Shown: piece by piece, positions 42,800-52,173 of the stretch
Layout of the letters: every line of letters starts with the position of its first letter
How positions within the stretch are numbered: the first letter of the stretch is position 1
Assembly: GCA_023397505.1 (NCBI GenBank)
Contig: JAEWUC010000008.1
Span: 682,001-746,000 of the forward strand
From: Bacteroidota bacterium
Lineage (GTDB): Bacteria > Bacteroidota > Ignavibacteria > Ignavibacteriales > Melioribacteraceae
DNA length: 64,000 nt
Direction of reading: 5' to 3'
Made by a program: the position numbers and the translations under genes
The notes under the pieces: generated by a model
The model's input: only the letters and a program-made list of their open reading frames with translations
What the model was told of the DNA's origin: nothing
Databases searched by the model: none

Positions 42800-43945
42800 T
42801 TAGTTGTATTTATTGGATAAATAACATCTTGTCTTACTATCGCATTCAAAAATGGTTTCGAGGGCGCCATCCGAATGTTTATCTATAGAATTAAGAGCGT
42901 CGTCAATTAATTCGGGAATTTGCGTGAATTTTATTTTACCGGAAAGAAATCTTTCAACTGCAATTTCATTCGCGGCATTCAAAATGCACGGGGCTGTTCC
43001 ACCCTCTTCAATAACATCGTATGCTTTTTTAAGACAAGCAAATTTATCAAAATCAGGTTCAAAAAACGTTAGTTGGCTTATTTTTTTTAGATCAGTCGGT
43101 ACACCGCTATAATTGTATCTTTTGGGGTAAGTTAATGCATAAAGAATCGGGAGCTTCATATCGGGTAAGCTTAGCTGGGCTTTTATTGAGCCGTCGTTAA
43201 ATTCCACCATCGAATGAATAATTGATTGCGGATGAATTACAACATCAATCTTTTCCTTGGGCAAACGGAAAAGCCAATATGCCTCAATTATTTCGAGACC
43301 TTTATTCATCATTGTAGCGGAATCAATTGTTATTTTATTTCCCATTTTCCAATTAGGATGATTTAAAGCTTCTGCTATTGTTACGTTTTCTAATTCATAT
43401 TTTTTCTTGTTTAGAAAAGGACCGCCGGAAGCGGTTAAAATAATTTTAGAAATATCGTTTTTGTATTCGCCGACTAAACACTGGAAAATCGCGCTGTGTT
43501 CCGAATCGATAGGTAAAAGTTCGACTCCGTATTCTTTGCATAACTTAATTATTATTTCCCCGGCAACAACAAGGGTTTCCTTATTTGCCAGCGCTATTCT
43601 CTTTTTCTGTTTTATCGCGCAGACCGTCGGCGATAATCCCGCAAATCCTACAAGAGCTGAAACGAAAATATCATAATCGCCGTGTGCCGAAATTTCCGTT
43701 AAACCTTTATCACCGCTAATTACTTCACATTTATTGCCGATCTTTTTCTTTAATTCTTCCGCTTTTAATTTATTTACAACAACAACATTTTTGGGTTTGA
43801 ATTCTTCAATCTGTTTTTCAAGAATTTCAATGTTGGAATTAGTAGATAGTCCAGTAATTTCAAATTGATCCGGGAAATTTCTAACCAGCTCAAGAGTATT
43901 TATGCCTATGGAACCGGTTGAACCAAGGACTAAAATTTTTTTCAT
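42800..43945 (-). CDS. dxr: 1-deoxy-D-xylulose 5-phosphate reductoisomerase
   Basis: A 381-residue enzyme of the MEP isoprenoid pathway, converting DXP to MEP with NADPH. The NADPH-binding GSTGSIG is at residues 8-14. IDSEHSAIFQCL (Asp and Glu metal ligands), ATASGGPF-type text and the conserved SATMMNKGLEIIEAYWLF are all present. Length fits (about 380-400). It probably forms an operon with rseP and the preceding membrane-protein gene (14 bases away). Confidence 0.97.
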   Translation of the reverse strand: MKKILVLGSTGSIGINTLELVRNFPDQFEITGLSTNSNIEILEKQIEEFKPKNVVVVNKLKAEELKKKIGNKCEVISGDKGLTEISAHGDYDIFVSALVGFAGLSPTVCAIKQKKRIALANKETLVVAGEIIIKLCKEYGVELLPIDSEHSAIFQCLVGEYKNDISKIILTASGGPFLNKKKYELENVTIAEALNHPNWKMGNKITIDSATMMNKGLEIIEAYWLFRLPKEKIDVVIHPQSIIHSMVEFNDGSIKAQLSLPDMKLPILYALTYPKRYNYSGVPTDLKKISQLTFFEPDFDKFACLKKAYDVIEEGGTAPCILNAANEIAVERFLSGKIKFTQIPELIDDALNSIDKHSDGALETIFECDSKTRCYLSNKYN

Positions 43946-43959
43946 TAAAAGCTCGTTTG

Positions 43960-44451
43960 TTAACCAATAAATCTATGTGTAATTGCAAAAAGGAAATTCA
44001 ATAGTACAAATGAATTTATTATTATTCCTAATTTATATAGTTTATTTAGATATTCATAACCCTGGGTGCTGATTTGCGCAGAAGATTCCAAATCTTCGCC
44101 GAGTGCAGTCCGCAATTTTTTTGCTTTTGGGATAACGGCTGTAAAGATAACTAATAGTATTACTATCATTATTATTTGTTTGGATACAAGCCAATGATTT
44201 GCCGTCATTTGGAAAAATCCATAACCGGGATTCATTGCAGTTAAAAGGATTCCAGTCAATAAAATTCCTACAGAGCCGATCATTCCGAATAGGTTTGTAA
44301 AAGTTAGGTAGAGCATGATGAACTTTCTTTCACCGGATTTTTGTTTGTTAGTTGTAATTAACTTTTTGAAAATAATGCCGGTTATAAAATTAACAAGCCA
44401 TATTCCGGCAAAAATAATATGCAATGTTATTAATGTTGGATAGTATTCCAT
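43960..44451 (-). CDS. Four-helix membrane protein (DUF2269/CopD-like), unknown
   Basis: A 163-residue integral membrane protein with four hydrophobic helices (TLITLHIIFAGIWLVNFITG; LTFTNLFGMIGSVGILLTGI; WLVSKQIIMIVILLVIFTAVI; GIIINSFVLLNFLFAITHR). His11 and His in the last helix (THR) could be metal or haem ligands, as in CopD or DUF2269-type proteins. AAGGGAGAT precedes the ATG. It lies upstream of dxr in the same direction (14-base gap). Function unknown. Confidence 0.7.
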   Translation of the reverse strand: MEYYPTLITLHIIFAGIWLVNFITGIIFKKLITTNKQKSGERKFIMLYLTFTNLFGMIGSVGILLTGILLTAMNPGYGFFQMTANHWLVSKQIIMIVILLVIFTAVIPKAKKLRTALGEDLESSAQISTQGYEYLNKLYKLGIIINSFVLLNFLFAITHRFIG

Positions 44452-44589
44452 TTTATCTCCCTTTTAATTAGTTCAAAATTAAATATAGTAATACAAGGAG
44501 CAGATTATTTATGTGGACAAAGTGTCCTATCTTGCTTAAGTTTCAACGATAATAATGCTTGTCAAGTTCAACAACAAAAAGGTGCTGCC

Positions 44590-45258
44590 ATGAAGAAAAC
44601 ATTAATATATATATTACCATTTATAGTTCTAGTATCATTTTCATATCTAAGCTCGAGGGATTTCCGTGTACAAAAAATTCCGAATGGAAGTAAATTCTCG
44701 TGCGCTAATTGTCATGTTAGTCAATTTGGCGGTGGAGCGCGAAATGCTTTCGGACTTGCTGTCGAGTCTCTTGTAACGCCGGGCGGAAATCAAAATTTTT
44801 GGACTGCTCAATTCGCATCTTTGGATTCCGACGGCGACGGTTTTACAAACGGACAGGAATTGCAAGATCCCAATGGAAGTTGGACAAGCGGTTCTTCCGG
44901 TGATTTTAATCTTGTAACAAATCCCGGTGATCCAAACAGCAAACCGAATCCAACATCGGTTGTTGATGAAAAAATTCCAAGTTCATTCAAATTGCTCAAT
45001 AATTATCCAAATCCTTTCAATCCTTCAACAAGAATCGCTTTTGAAATTCCACAGAGTGAATTTGTCAGCTTAAAAGTCTACAACATTAGCGGCGAATTGA
45101 TTTATAGTTTAATTGAAGAAAACCTTGCTGCGGGTCGTTATGAGAAAATTTGGAACGGAAAAGATAATTCTGGAAGAAATGTTTCTTCCGGAGTTTATAT
45201 ATATAGGTTAAAAGCAGGGCAGTTCGATAAGTCTGCGCGAATGATTTTAATGAAATAA
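44590..45258 (+). CDS. Exported mono-haem c-type protein with T9SS sorting domain
   Basis: A 222-residue protein: signal peptide 1-22, then CANCH (Cys38, Cys41, His42), a c-type haem attachment motif, in a SCANCHVSQFGGGARNAFG context. A calcium-binding-like DSDGDGFTNGQEL follows near 79-91. Residues 134-222 are a type A T9SS C-terminal domain with NNYPNPFNPSTRIAF. It should be secreted and attached to the cell surface as a small cytochrome. The next gene encodes a beta-barrel with the same CxxCH...GGG context. Confidence 0.85.
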   Translation: MKKTLIYILPFIVLVSFSYLSSRDFRVQKIPNGSKFSCANCHVSQFGGGARNAFGLAVESLVTPGGNQNFWTAQFASLDSDGDGFTNGQELQDPNGSWTSGSSGDFNLVTNPGDPNSKPNPTSVVDEKIPSSFKLLNNYPNPFNPSTRIAFEIPQSEFVSLKVYNISGELIYSLIEENLAAGRYEKIWNGKDNSGRNVSSGVYIYRLKAGQFDKSARMILMK

Positions 45259-45300
45259 TAAAACAAATATTCCAAATATTTTTTAATTATTGAGGCGGAC

Positions 45301-46410
45301 ATGAAGCAAATATTATTACTTGCCATGGTAGCACTATTTGTTAATTTTATAGATAATTACTCGTTACCGAGATTTTCATTGCAGCAGAAGGACAAATGCA
45401 GCAGCTGTCATTTTAACCCAACGGGCGGGGGAATGCGCAACGAAAGCGGATTCTATTTTGGAAAAAATATTGTCGGCATGATTTCGCCGCGCGATCAAGA
45501 TATTATACTCTCGCCGAAACTTACTGAAAATGTTTCCTTCGGGTTAGATTATAGATCGCAGTTTTTGTACTCCGCAGAAAAAAAGAAAACGGATTTTCAG
45601 GATATGACCGGTTCTATTTATTTAAATGCCTCAATAGCAAAAAACATTGACGTTACTGCGAGATATGATTTTGTGAATTCAATTTGGGAAGCATTCGGCA
45701 CGGCAAAAATTTTACCTAACGAAAGTTATATTAAGGTCGGTTCGTTCATACCAAATTACGGAATACGTTTGGACGATCACACATCATACACACGCGGCGG
45801 TGATTTCGGATTGCTTTTCAGTACAGGCGCAATCCAGGGTTTATATCTAAATCCTTTTTATGTCGAAACTGGTTTGGAACTCGGTTTGAATTTATCATCA
45901 ATTTCTTCTTTAACGGCAAGCGTTGGCAAGAGTAAATTTAATTCTGTTTTTACAACAGATCCTACTTATACAGCGCGTTTCGAAATTATGCCTTCGATTG
46001 ATAAGCTTACATTTCTTCTCGGTGGTTCATTCGCTTCTGCGAAAACAAGAAACTTCGGAAATTTTCTTTCAACAAAAATGTTCGGCGGTTTTGCCGGAAT
46101 AGGCTATGAACGTTTTACAATTATGGGCGAGTATGATATTGCTAATGATTATATCGGTTCAGATATAAAATCGAATGCTTTGATGGTTGAAGCATCGTAT
46201 CAAATAACAGTTGGACTTGATGCAATAGTTCGTTACGATTCCTTCGATCCAAGCATTGATTTAAATGATGACGAGCATTCGCATTTGGTTCTTGGCATGG
46301 AATTTTTCCCGTTTAGTTTCGTAGAAATTCGTCCGCAGTATAGAATTAATATTGAAACTCCTGAAAAAAAGAACGACGCGCTGGTAGTACAATTTCACTT
46401 TTGGTATTAG
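45301..46410 (+). CDS. Outer membrane beta-barrel protein with N-terminal CxxCH motif
   Basis: A 369-residue protein. Signal peptide 1-about 19, then CSSCH (Cys33, Cys36, His37) in KCSSCHFNPTGGGMRNESG, a motif context shared with the previous protein. The remainder (about 60-369) is predicted beta-barrel with many alternating aromatic strands and a W-Y end. A mono-haem domain fused to a porin-like barrel might carry electrons across or on the outer membrane. The pair lies 42 bases apart and ends at a terminator. Function is inferred. Confidence 0.75.
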   Translation: MKQILLLAMVALFVNFIDNYSLPRFSLQQKDKCSSCHFNPTGGGMRNESGFYFGKNIVGMISPRDQDIILSPKLTENVSFGLDYRSQFLYSAEKKKTDFQDMTGSIYLNASIAKNIDVTARYDFVNSIWEAFGTAKILPNESYIKVGSFIPNYGIRLDDHTSYTRGGDFGLLFSTGAIQGLYLNPFYVETGLELGLNLSSISSLTASVGKSKFNSVFTTDPTYTARFEIMPSIDKLTFLLGGSFASAKTRNFGNFLSTKMFGGFAGIGYERFTIMGEYDIANDYIGSDIKSNALMVEASYQITVGLDAIVRYDSFDPSIDLNDDEHSHLVLGMEFFPFSFVEIRPQYRINIETPEKKNDALVVQFHFWY

Positions 46411-46423
46411 GAAAGAATAAACG

Positions 46424-46474
46424 ATAGCTCGTGAATTAATTGGACACAAACTTTAAATTCACGGGCTATTTTTC
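46424..46474 (+). terminator. Terminator between convergent genes
   Basis: ATAGCTCGTGAATT (46424-46437) and AATTCACGGGCTAT (46456-46469) pair over 14 bp with one T-G, then TTTTT. It serves the plus-strand barrel gene and overlaps the 3' end of the minus-strand gene at 46466. Confidence 0.75.
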
Positions 46475-47173
46475 AAACCATGATTCAAACAACTTTTCGA
46501 GATCTGAAAGATTTTCTTCTAAGCTGAATGAAACAGAATCGGCAAAAGTATCCAGAACGATTAATGAATTAATGCCCGCATCAAGTTTTTCAAGATCGGC
46601 AATTTTTTGGGCTAAGTTACGGTTAATATTCCGAATATCTTCATATAACTTTTTGAGGTTGTACATCTCCCAATCAACATCTTCACCTTTTTTTCTCAAG
46701 AAAAATTGGGCTAGTAAATACATGGAAAAAACTCTAAACTCGGTTTCTTCGTTATTTGAAAAAGGTAAATGGAATTTTACAAGCGGTTTAAGTTTGCCGA
46801 GAACCGGGCAGCCGCTTGCGGGCATAATAATTCCGAATAAACTTCCTAATCCAACCTGCAACGAGGTTTCTTTAGAGTATGTTCTGTTGTTTGCTTCTAC
46901 GGAAATTTTAACTTTTTGAAAAGAAGGGAGATTGCTGAATTGTTTTATCATATGATTAATATGTATCCCGATAGGGCAATACGGTTCGTATTTATTTTCA
47001 CTGCAAGTAACGGGACACTTAAAATTATTCTTTTTAGTCCAATCCGGTTTTTCAAGTTCATGATCATAAATTAAATCGAGAGTGTCGGTGTTAAGATTTA
47101 TTACAAACTCTTTTTCATTTCCATCTTCGAAGATAAATGTGTATTTGTAAGAAATTAATTTCCCCGACTCCAT
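46466..47173 (-). CDS. Conserved hypothetical protein with Cys motif
   Basis: A 235-residue cytoplasmic protein; I cannot name the family with confidence. It contains four conserved-looking cysteines: CPVTC (53-57), YCPIG (Cys66) and SGCPV (Cys122), a pattern that could bind a metal or FeS cluster. GLGSLFGIIMPASGCPVLGKLKPLV near 108-132 looks like a family signature. The C-terminal half is helical. It begins 4 bases after the stop codon of the nitronate monooxygenase gene, so they form an operon. Confidence 0.65.
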   Translation of the reverse strand: MESGKLISYKYTFIFEDGNEKEFVINLNTDTLDLIYDHELEKPDWTKKNNFKCPVTCSENKYEPYCPIGIHINHMIKQFSNLPSFQKVKISVEANNRTYSKETSLQVGLGSLFGIIMPASGCPVLGKLKPLVKFHLPFSNNEETEFRVFSMYLLAQFFLRKKGEDVDWEMYNLKKLYEDIRNINRNLAQKIADLEKLDAGINSLIVLDTFADSVSFSLEENLSDLEKLFESWFEK

Positions 47174-47177
47174 TGAA

Positions 47178-48122
47178 TCACCTCTTTAATTTATTTACAG
47201 CTTTATCATACTGTCGTAAAAGATTATCGAATAAAATATCAACATGTAAAATCTCTCTAATCAATCCGCTGCCTTGTCCGGCTTCCAGCATTCCGTTGTT
47301 TTCATCGCCTTCAAAAATACCAAGCCGCTCTCTTTTAGAACCGAGTAAGTTTTTAAGTTCTTCTTGGCATGCACCGTTTAATTCTGCTTCATGAACGGAA
47401 TTGGTGAAATCGTTTTTTATCATTCTTGCAGCGCCTATTTTTTTTAGAATTAGAATCGTATCATTGTCTTTAGCTTCGACAATTTTTCTTTTATAGTTCT
47501 CATGAGCCGAAGATTCAACGGTTGCGGCAAAACGGGTTCCTATCTGAACGCCTTCGGCGCCGAGAGCAAATGCAGCAGCTATACCGCGTCCGTCAACAAT
47601 TCCTCCGGCAGCAATAACGGGAATTTTAACAGCATCGACCAATTGTGGTATTAAAGCAAAGGTTGTTATTTCATCAGCACCATTATGTCCGCCGGCTTCA
47701 ACTCCTTCGCCGACAACTGCATCGCAACCGACACTCTCGGCTTTAAGTGCAAATTTTACAGAGGGGACAACATGAATGACAATTATATTTTTCTTTTTGA
47801 ATTCTTCAATAAATTTTCCCGGGTGACCGGCGGAAGTGAAAACAATTTTTACATCTTCTTCAATTGTTGTTTTAACAAGTTCTGCAACATCACCGCGAAG
47901 CAATGGAATATTAACTCCAAAGGGTTTATCCGTAGCAGTTTTACATTTCCGAATGTGTTCGCGAAGTAAATCAGGCTTCATAGAACCCGCTCCAATCAAA
48001 CCCAAGCCGCCGCAGTTGGATACTGCAGAAGCCAATTTCCATCCGCTAACCCAAACCATACCTGCTTGAATAATCGGGTAGCTTATGCCTAATAATTTTT
48101 TTATTCTATTATCGTTAGTCAT
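47178..48122 (-). CDS. Nitronate monooxygenase family protein (NPD-like flavin enzyme)
   Basis: A 314-residue TIM-barrel flavoprotein in the nitronate monooxygenase / FabK-like family. ISYPIIQAGMVWVSGWKLASAVSNCGGLGLIG is the typical start; EGVEAGGHNG is the FMN phosphate site; ALGAEGVQIGTRFAAT is the FMN-binding loop. The start was set at 48122 (MTNDNRIKK), since the longer reading frame adds 53 unlikely residues. It may oxidise alkyl nitronates or act as an enoyl-ACP reductase. Operon with the Cys-motif gene. Confidence 0.88.
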   Translation of the reverse strand: MTNDNRIKKLLGISYPIIQAGMVWVSGWKLASAVSNCGGLGLIGAGSMKPDLLREHIRKCKTATDKPFGVNIPLLRGDVAELVKTTIEEDVKIVFTSAGHPGKFIEEFKKKNIIVIHVVPSVKFALKAESVGCDAVVGEGVEAGGHNGADEITTFALIPQLVDAVKIPVIAAGGIVDGRGIAAAFALGAEGVQIGTRFAATVESSAHENYKRKIVEAKDNDTILILKKIGAARMIKNDFTNSVHEAELNGACQEELKNLLGSKRERLGIFEGDENNGMLEAGQGSGLIREILHVDILFDNLLRQYDKAVNKLKR

Positions 48123-48246
48123 TTCCAAAATCAATTCTTTTTGTTCTACTATAATGTGGTTAAACAAATTGAAATTAGCAACATGTTTGATTAAAGCAGA
48201 CCTATTAATTAAATTAACGCGTCGATTAATTAACATAAGGTAATTA

Positions 48247-49224
48247 TTGAGAGCAGTAATACCGGCAGCCGGATTCGGCACTCGTCTTAAACCTCATACT
48301 TTTTCTCTTCCCAAGGTGCTATTAAATGTTGGCGGAAAACCAATTCTCGGCCATATAATCGATAAGCTTCTATCCGAAAATATTAATAAGGCTACGTTTG
48401 TAATCGGCTATCTTGGCGAAAAAATTATTGAATATGTCCAAAACAATTATCCCGGGTTAAAATCGGATTTTGTTGAACAGGAAGAAATGCTCGGACTTGG
48501 TCATGCGATTCACGAAGCGGTACCCACTTTTGATGACGAAGAGATTTTCATAATACTTGGTGATACAATATTTGATGTAAACTTAACAGAAGTATTTTCC
48601 AAAAAGCAAAGTTCGCTTGGCGTAAAAACAGTTGAAGACCCGTCGCGTTTTGGAGTTGCTGTTTGTGAGAATGATAGAATTATTAAGCTTGTTGAAAAAC
48701 CCAAAACGCCCATTTCCAAACTAGCACTCGTAGGACTTTATTATATATCTAATGCAAATATTCTTGCGCAATGTTTAAACGAACTATTTGAAAAAGACAT
48801 CCGCACACGCGGCGAATACCAATTGACAGATGCTTTGCAACTAATGCTGGATAAGAACGAAATAATAACAACATTTCAGGTTGACGGCTGGTATGATTGC
48901 GGGAAACCCGAAACGCTTCTTTCTACAAATCAATATTTGTTAACAAAAAGCGGAACAAATAGAAAAACTAACGGCAATGTTATTCTTGATCCGGTTTATA
49001 TTTCCGAAAGTGCGGTTGTTAAAAATTCAGTAATCGGTCCATTCACAACGATTTCTGAAAACTGCACTGTTGCCGATTCGATAATTAAAAATACAATTGT
49101 TAGTCCCGGCGCTGTCGTTGAAAAAGCAATGCTCGATAATTCGATTATCGGAAGCAATGCGATTATAAAAGGCAGCTACAAAAAATTAAACGCCGGCGAT
49201 TCATCCGAAATAGAATTTTATTAA
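48247..49224 (+). CDS. Sugar-1-phosphate nucleotidyltransferase
   Basis: A 325-residue nucleotidyltransferase. The signature PAAGFGTRLKPHTFSLPKVLLNVGGKP is at residues 6-32; ILGDTIFDVN and GRGEYQLTDAL-type text (TRGEYQLTDALQ) follow. The C-terminal 80 residues form a left-handed beta-helix. It makes an NDP-sugar such as dTDP-glucose. The start codon is TTG at 48247, supported by AAGG 6 bases upstream. First gene of an operon with metK and ahcY (17 and 20 base gaps). Divergent from the nitronate monooxygenase. Confidence 0.88.
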   Translation: MRAVIPAAGFGTRLKPHTFSLPKVLLNVGGKPILGHIIDKLLSENINKATFVIGYLGEKIIEYVQNNYPGLKSDFVEQEEMLGLGHAIHEAVPTFDDEEIFIILGDTIFDVNLTEVFSKKQSSLGVKTVEDPSRFGVAVCENDRIIKLVEKPKTPISKLALVGLYYISNANILAQCLNELFEKDIRTRGEYQLTDALQLMLDKNEIITTFQVDGWYDCGKPETLLSTNQYLLTKSGTNRKTNGNVILDPVYISESAVVKNSVIGPFTTISENCTVADSIIKNTIVSPGAVVEKAMLDNSIIGSNAIIKGSYKKLNAGDSSEIEFY

Positions 49225-49241
49225 ACAACATGAGGAAATAA

Positions 49242-50384
49242 ATGTCATACTTATTCACATCCGAATCCGTATCGGAAGGGCATCCGGATAAAGTCTGCGA
49301 TGCAATATCCGACGGAGTTCTTGACGCAATATTCAAACAAGATCCAATGGCGCGGGTTGCAGTTGAAACTTTTGTTACTACGGGCCTTGTAGTTGTTGGC
49401 GGCGAAGTTACAACGACCGCTTATGTTGATGTACACGATATAATTCGTACAACAATAAAAAAAATTGGTTATACAAAAGCTGAATATAAATTCGATGCCG
49501 AGTCATGCGGAATATTAAACGCAATTCATTCGCAATCTCCCGATATTGCGATGGGGGTTGATAAAGGCGGCGCAGGCGATCAAGGAATTATGTTTGGGTA
49601 CGCTTGCGATCAAACGCCTGAATATATGCCTATGCCGATTGTTTACGCGCATAAACTTGTTAAAAGATTGGCGGATATTAGAAATAAAGAATTGAAGTTA
49701 ATGCCCTATCTCCGCCCGGATGCAAAATCACAAGTTACGGTTGAGTATGACGATAACAACAAACCGTTGCGTGTTGATGCAGTTGTAGTTTCTACCCAGC
49801 ACGATGGAAATGTTAGTCAGAAAAAAATTAAAGAAGATGTTATAAAGCATGTTGTTAAAAAAATAATTCCGGCAAAATATTTAGATAAGAAAACAAAATA
49901 TTTTGTTAATCCTACGGGCAGATTTGAAATAGGCGGGCCTCACGGCGACAGCGGCGTAACAGGAAGAAAAATTATTGTTGATACATACGGCGGATGGGCG
50001 CCTCACGGCGGCGGCGCTTTTTCAGGTAAAGATCCTTCTAAAGTTGATAGAAGCGCAACATATGCAGCACGCCATATTGCGAAAAATGTTGTTGCCGCTA
50101 AACTTGCAAAAGAATGTTTGGTGCAAATTGCTTATGCAATAGGCGTTGCTCAGCCCGTTTCTATACTTGTTGACACAAAAGGAACTGGTGTAATTCCCGA
50201 TAAAGAAATTTCTCAAATGATCATGAAAGAAGTTGATCTTACGCCAAAAGGAATTATCGAAAGATTAAAATTGCGCAGACCGATTTATCAAAAAACATCT
50301 TCATACGGTCATTTCGGGAGAAGCGATAAAGATTTCACTTGGGAAAATTTAGATTTAGTTCCGACATTTAAAAAATATTTATAA
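49242..50384 (+). CDS. metK: S-adenosylmethionine synthetase
   Basis: A 380-residue enzyme making SAM from methionine and ATP. GHPDKVCD (13-20), the loop DQGIMFGYACDQTPEYMP, and GGPHGDSGVTGRKIIVDTYGG are diagnostic. GGAFSGKDPSKVDRSA is present, and length is normal. GAGGAAAT precedes the ATG. The transcript continues to ahcY, so the operon both makes SAM and removes its inhibitory by-product. No SAM riboswitch fits within the 17-base gap upstream. Confidence 0.98.
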   Translation: MSYLFTSESVSEGHPDKVCDAISDGVLDAIFKQDPMARVAVETFVTTGLVVVGGEVTTTAYVDVHDIIRTTIKKIGYTKAEYKFDAESCGILNAIHSQSPDIAMGVDKGGAGDQGIMFGYACDQTPEYMPMPIVYAHKLVKRLADIRNKELKLMPYLRPDAKSQVTVEYDDNNKPLRVDAVVVSTQHDGNVSQKKIKEDVIKHVVKKIIPAKYLDKKTKYFVNPTGRFEIGGPHGDSGVTGRKIIVDTYGGWAPHGGGAFSGKDPSKVDRSATYAARHIAKNVVAAKLAKECLVQIAYAIGVAQPVSILVDTKGTGVIPDKEISQMIMKEVDLTPKGIIERLKLRRPIYQKTSSYGHFGRSDKDFTWENLDLVPTFKKYL

Positions 50385-50404
50385 TAAAGGAGTAATAAAT
50401 AATC

Positions 50405-51682
50405 ATGGATTATAAAGCAGGTAAGTACAAAGTAAAAGATATTAATTTGGCAGCCGATGGAAGAAAGAAAATCGAATGGGCAGAAAGCCGTATGCCGGTT
50501 ATGATGGCGTTAAGAGAAAAGTATTCAAAAACAAAACCGTTGAAAGGTTATAGGATAGCCGGCTGCTTGCATGTTACAAAAGAAACCGCAGTGTTGATTG
50601 AAACATTGCGCTCTGCGGGTGCACAAATAAGCTGGAGCGGCTGTAATCCGCTATCTACTCAAGATGAAATAGCAGCAGCGCTTGCTAAAAACGGAATTGA
50701 AATTTATGCATGGCACGGACAAAATGTAAAAGATTTTTATTGGTCAATCGATCAAACATTGCGCATGAAACCGAACCTAACCTTGGACGACGGTGCGGAT
50801 TTGATTTTTACTGTTCACAATAAACATAGAGAACTTGCGAAAAATATTATCGGCGGAACTGAAGAAACAACTACAGGCGTTCACAGATTACGCGCCATGG
50901 CAAACGATGGAAAACTTTTATACCCCGTTATTGCGGTTAACGATGCAGAAACAAAATGGGATTTCGATAACGTTTACGGAACAGGTCAATCATCAATTGA
51001 TGGAATTTTACGCGCAACATCCGTACTGCTTGCAGGTAAAAACTTTGTTGTTGCCGGTTACGGACATTGCGGCAAAGGATGCGCTATGCGCGCCGCCGGT
51101 TTGGGTGCAAATGTAATTGTCACAGAAGTTAAAGCAACTGCCGCTTTAAAAGCTGTTCTTGAAGGTCATACTGTTATGTCTATGGATGAAGCTGCAAAAG
51201 TCGGCGATATTTTTATAACGGCAACGGGTGTTAAAGATATTTTGGTTGAAAGACATTTTAAGAACATGCGAGACGGCGCTATTGTTTGCAACACGGGTCA
51301 TTACGATTGTGAGATAAATATTCCCCAGCTTGAAAAAGTCAGCAAATCAAAACGCACAGTCAGAGCAAACAACGAAGAATATACTTTAAAGAATGGAAAG
51401 AAAATTTATCTGCTTGCACAGGGTAGACTAGTAAATCTGGCCGCTGCCGAAGGGCATCCTTCCGAAGTTATGGATATGTCTTTTGCAAATCAGTTTATGT
51501 CGCAATTGCGTTTGGTTGATATGCATAAGAAAGGTAAGGTTGTTGAACCGCAAGTTCTGGACATTCCTGAAAAACAAGACCAGGAAATTGCGCAGATAAA
51601 ATTGAAGACTATGAATTATAAAATCGACAAGCTTACAAAAGAACAAGAAATTTATATGAATGATTACAGTGCCGGAACATAA
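50405..51682 (+). CDS. ahcY: Adenosylhomocysteinase
   Basis: A 425-residue NAD-dependent enzyme hydrolysing S-adenosylhomocysteine to adenosine and homocysteine. GYGHCGKGCAMRAAGLGA is the NAD site, and GCLHVTKETAVLIETL near residues 49-64 is the family's N-terminal signature. DNVYGTGQSSIDGILRATS also matches. GGAGTAAT precedes ATG. Length matches the bacterial short form (about 420-430). Last gene of the operon, ending at a strong terminator at 51707-51740. Confidence 0.97.
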   Translation: MDYKAGKYKVKDINLAADGRKKIEWAESRMPVMMALREKYSKTKPLKGYRIAGCLHVTKETAVLIETLRSAGAQISWSGCNPLSTQDEIAAALAKNGIEIYAWHGQNVKDFYWSIDQTLRMKPNLTLDDGADLIFTVHNKHRELAKNIIGGTEETTTGVHRLRAMANDGKLLYPVIAVNDAETKWDFDNVYGTGQSSIDGILRATSVLLAGKNFVVAGYGHCGKGCAMRAAGLGANVIVTEVKATAALKAVLEGHTVMSMDEAAKVGDIFITATGVKDILVERHFKNMRDGAIVCNTGHYDCEINIPQLEKVSKSKRTVRANNEEYTLKNGKKIYLLAQGRLVNLAAAEGHPSEVMDMSFANQFMSQLRLVDMHKKGKVVEPQVLDIPEKQDQEIAQIKLKTMNYKIDKLTKEQEIYMNDYSAGT

Positions 51683-51706
51683 TATTTAAAATAGGATAGA
51701 ATAATT

Positions 51707-51740
51707 AAAAAGAGCCCTATCATTTAGGGCTCTTTTTTTT
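51707..51740. terminator. Bidirectional terminator
   Basis: AGAGCCCTA (51711-51719) and TAGGGCTCT (51725-51733) pair perfectly over 9 bp around TCATT, with A-run before and T-run after. It serves ahcY on plus and the receiver gene on minus. Confidence 0.92.
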
Positions 51741-52173
51741 AGTTGTATTTGGTGTTTGGTTTGCTTTGATCGGTAATATCAAATCCCTTTCCTTTCAGCA
51801 AATCGATAAGTGAGTTTAGCAATACACGAATATCTGATGGTTTGCTTATATAAGCGTCTGCCCCGGCATCAAGCGCATTTAATCTGTCTTTATTAAATGC
51901 ATGCGCGGTATAGCAGACAATTGGGATGTTGCATAATTCAGGATTACTTTTCATTTCCTTTGTAAGTTCCAATCCGTTCTTTCTGCCTTTGATGGAAATA
52001 TCCATCAAGATTATATCGTAGTTATGTTTGCCTATTAGGTTATAAAACGATTCGGATGAATCGCAAACATCTACTTGAAAATATCTTTTCAGGAAAATTT
52101 CGAGAAATTTCCGATTCTCAAAATCGTCTTCTGTGATAAGGAGTCTGGGTTTGTTTAACGCATCAATCCCCAT
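51739..52173 (-). CDS. Receiver-only response regulator
   Basis: A 144-residue single receiver domain with no DNA-binding part. The acidic pair TEDD (14-17), phosphoacceptor Asp58 (LMDISIKGRKNG), Thr/Ala in YTAHAF, and SKPSD (Lys110 region) are present. GGAGA precedes the ATG, and its start overlaps the end of the kinase gene at 52155 by 19 bases, so it is the kinase's partner. Output would be through protein interaction or a phosphorelay. Ends at the bidirectional terminator. Confidence 0.9.
   Translation of the reverse strand: MGIDALNKPRLLITEDDFENRKFLEIFLKRYFQVDVCDSSESFYNLIGKHNYDIILMDISIKGRKNGLELTKEMKSNPELCNIPIVCYTAHAFNKDRLNALDAGADAYISKPSDIRVLLNSLIDLLKGKGFDITDQSKPNTKYN

Noticed and set aside
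48123..48281. N-terminal extension of the nitronate monooxygenase
   Set aside because: The added 53 residues have no family match and run into the divergent promoter region; the family starts at MTNDNRIKK.
49225..49241. SAM riboswitch upstream of metK
   Set aside because: Only 17 bases separate metK from the preceding gene, so there is no room for the aptamer.
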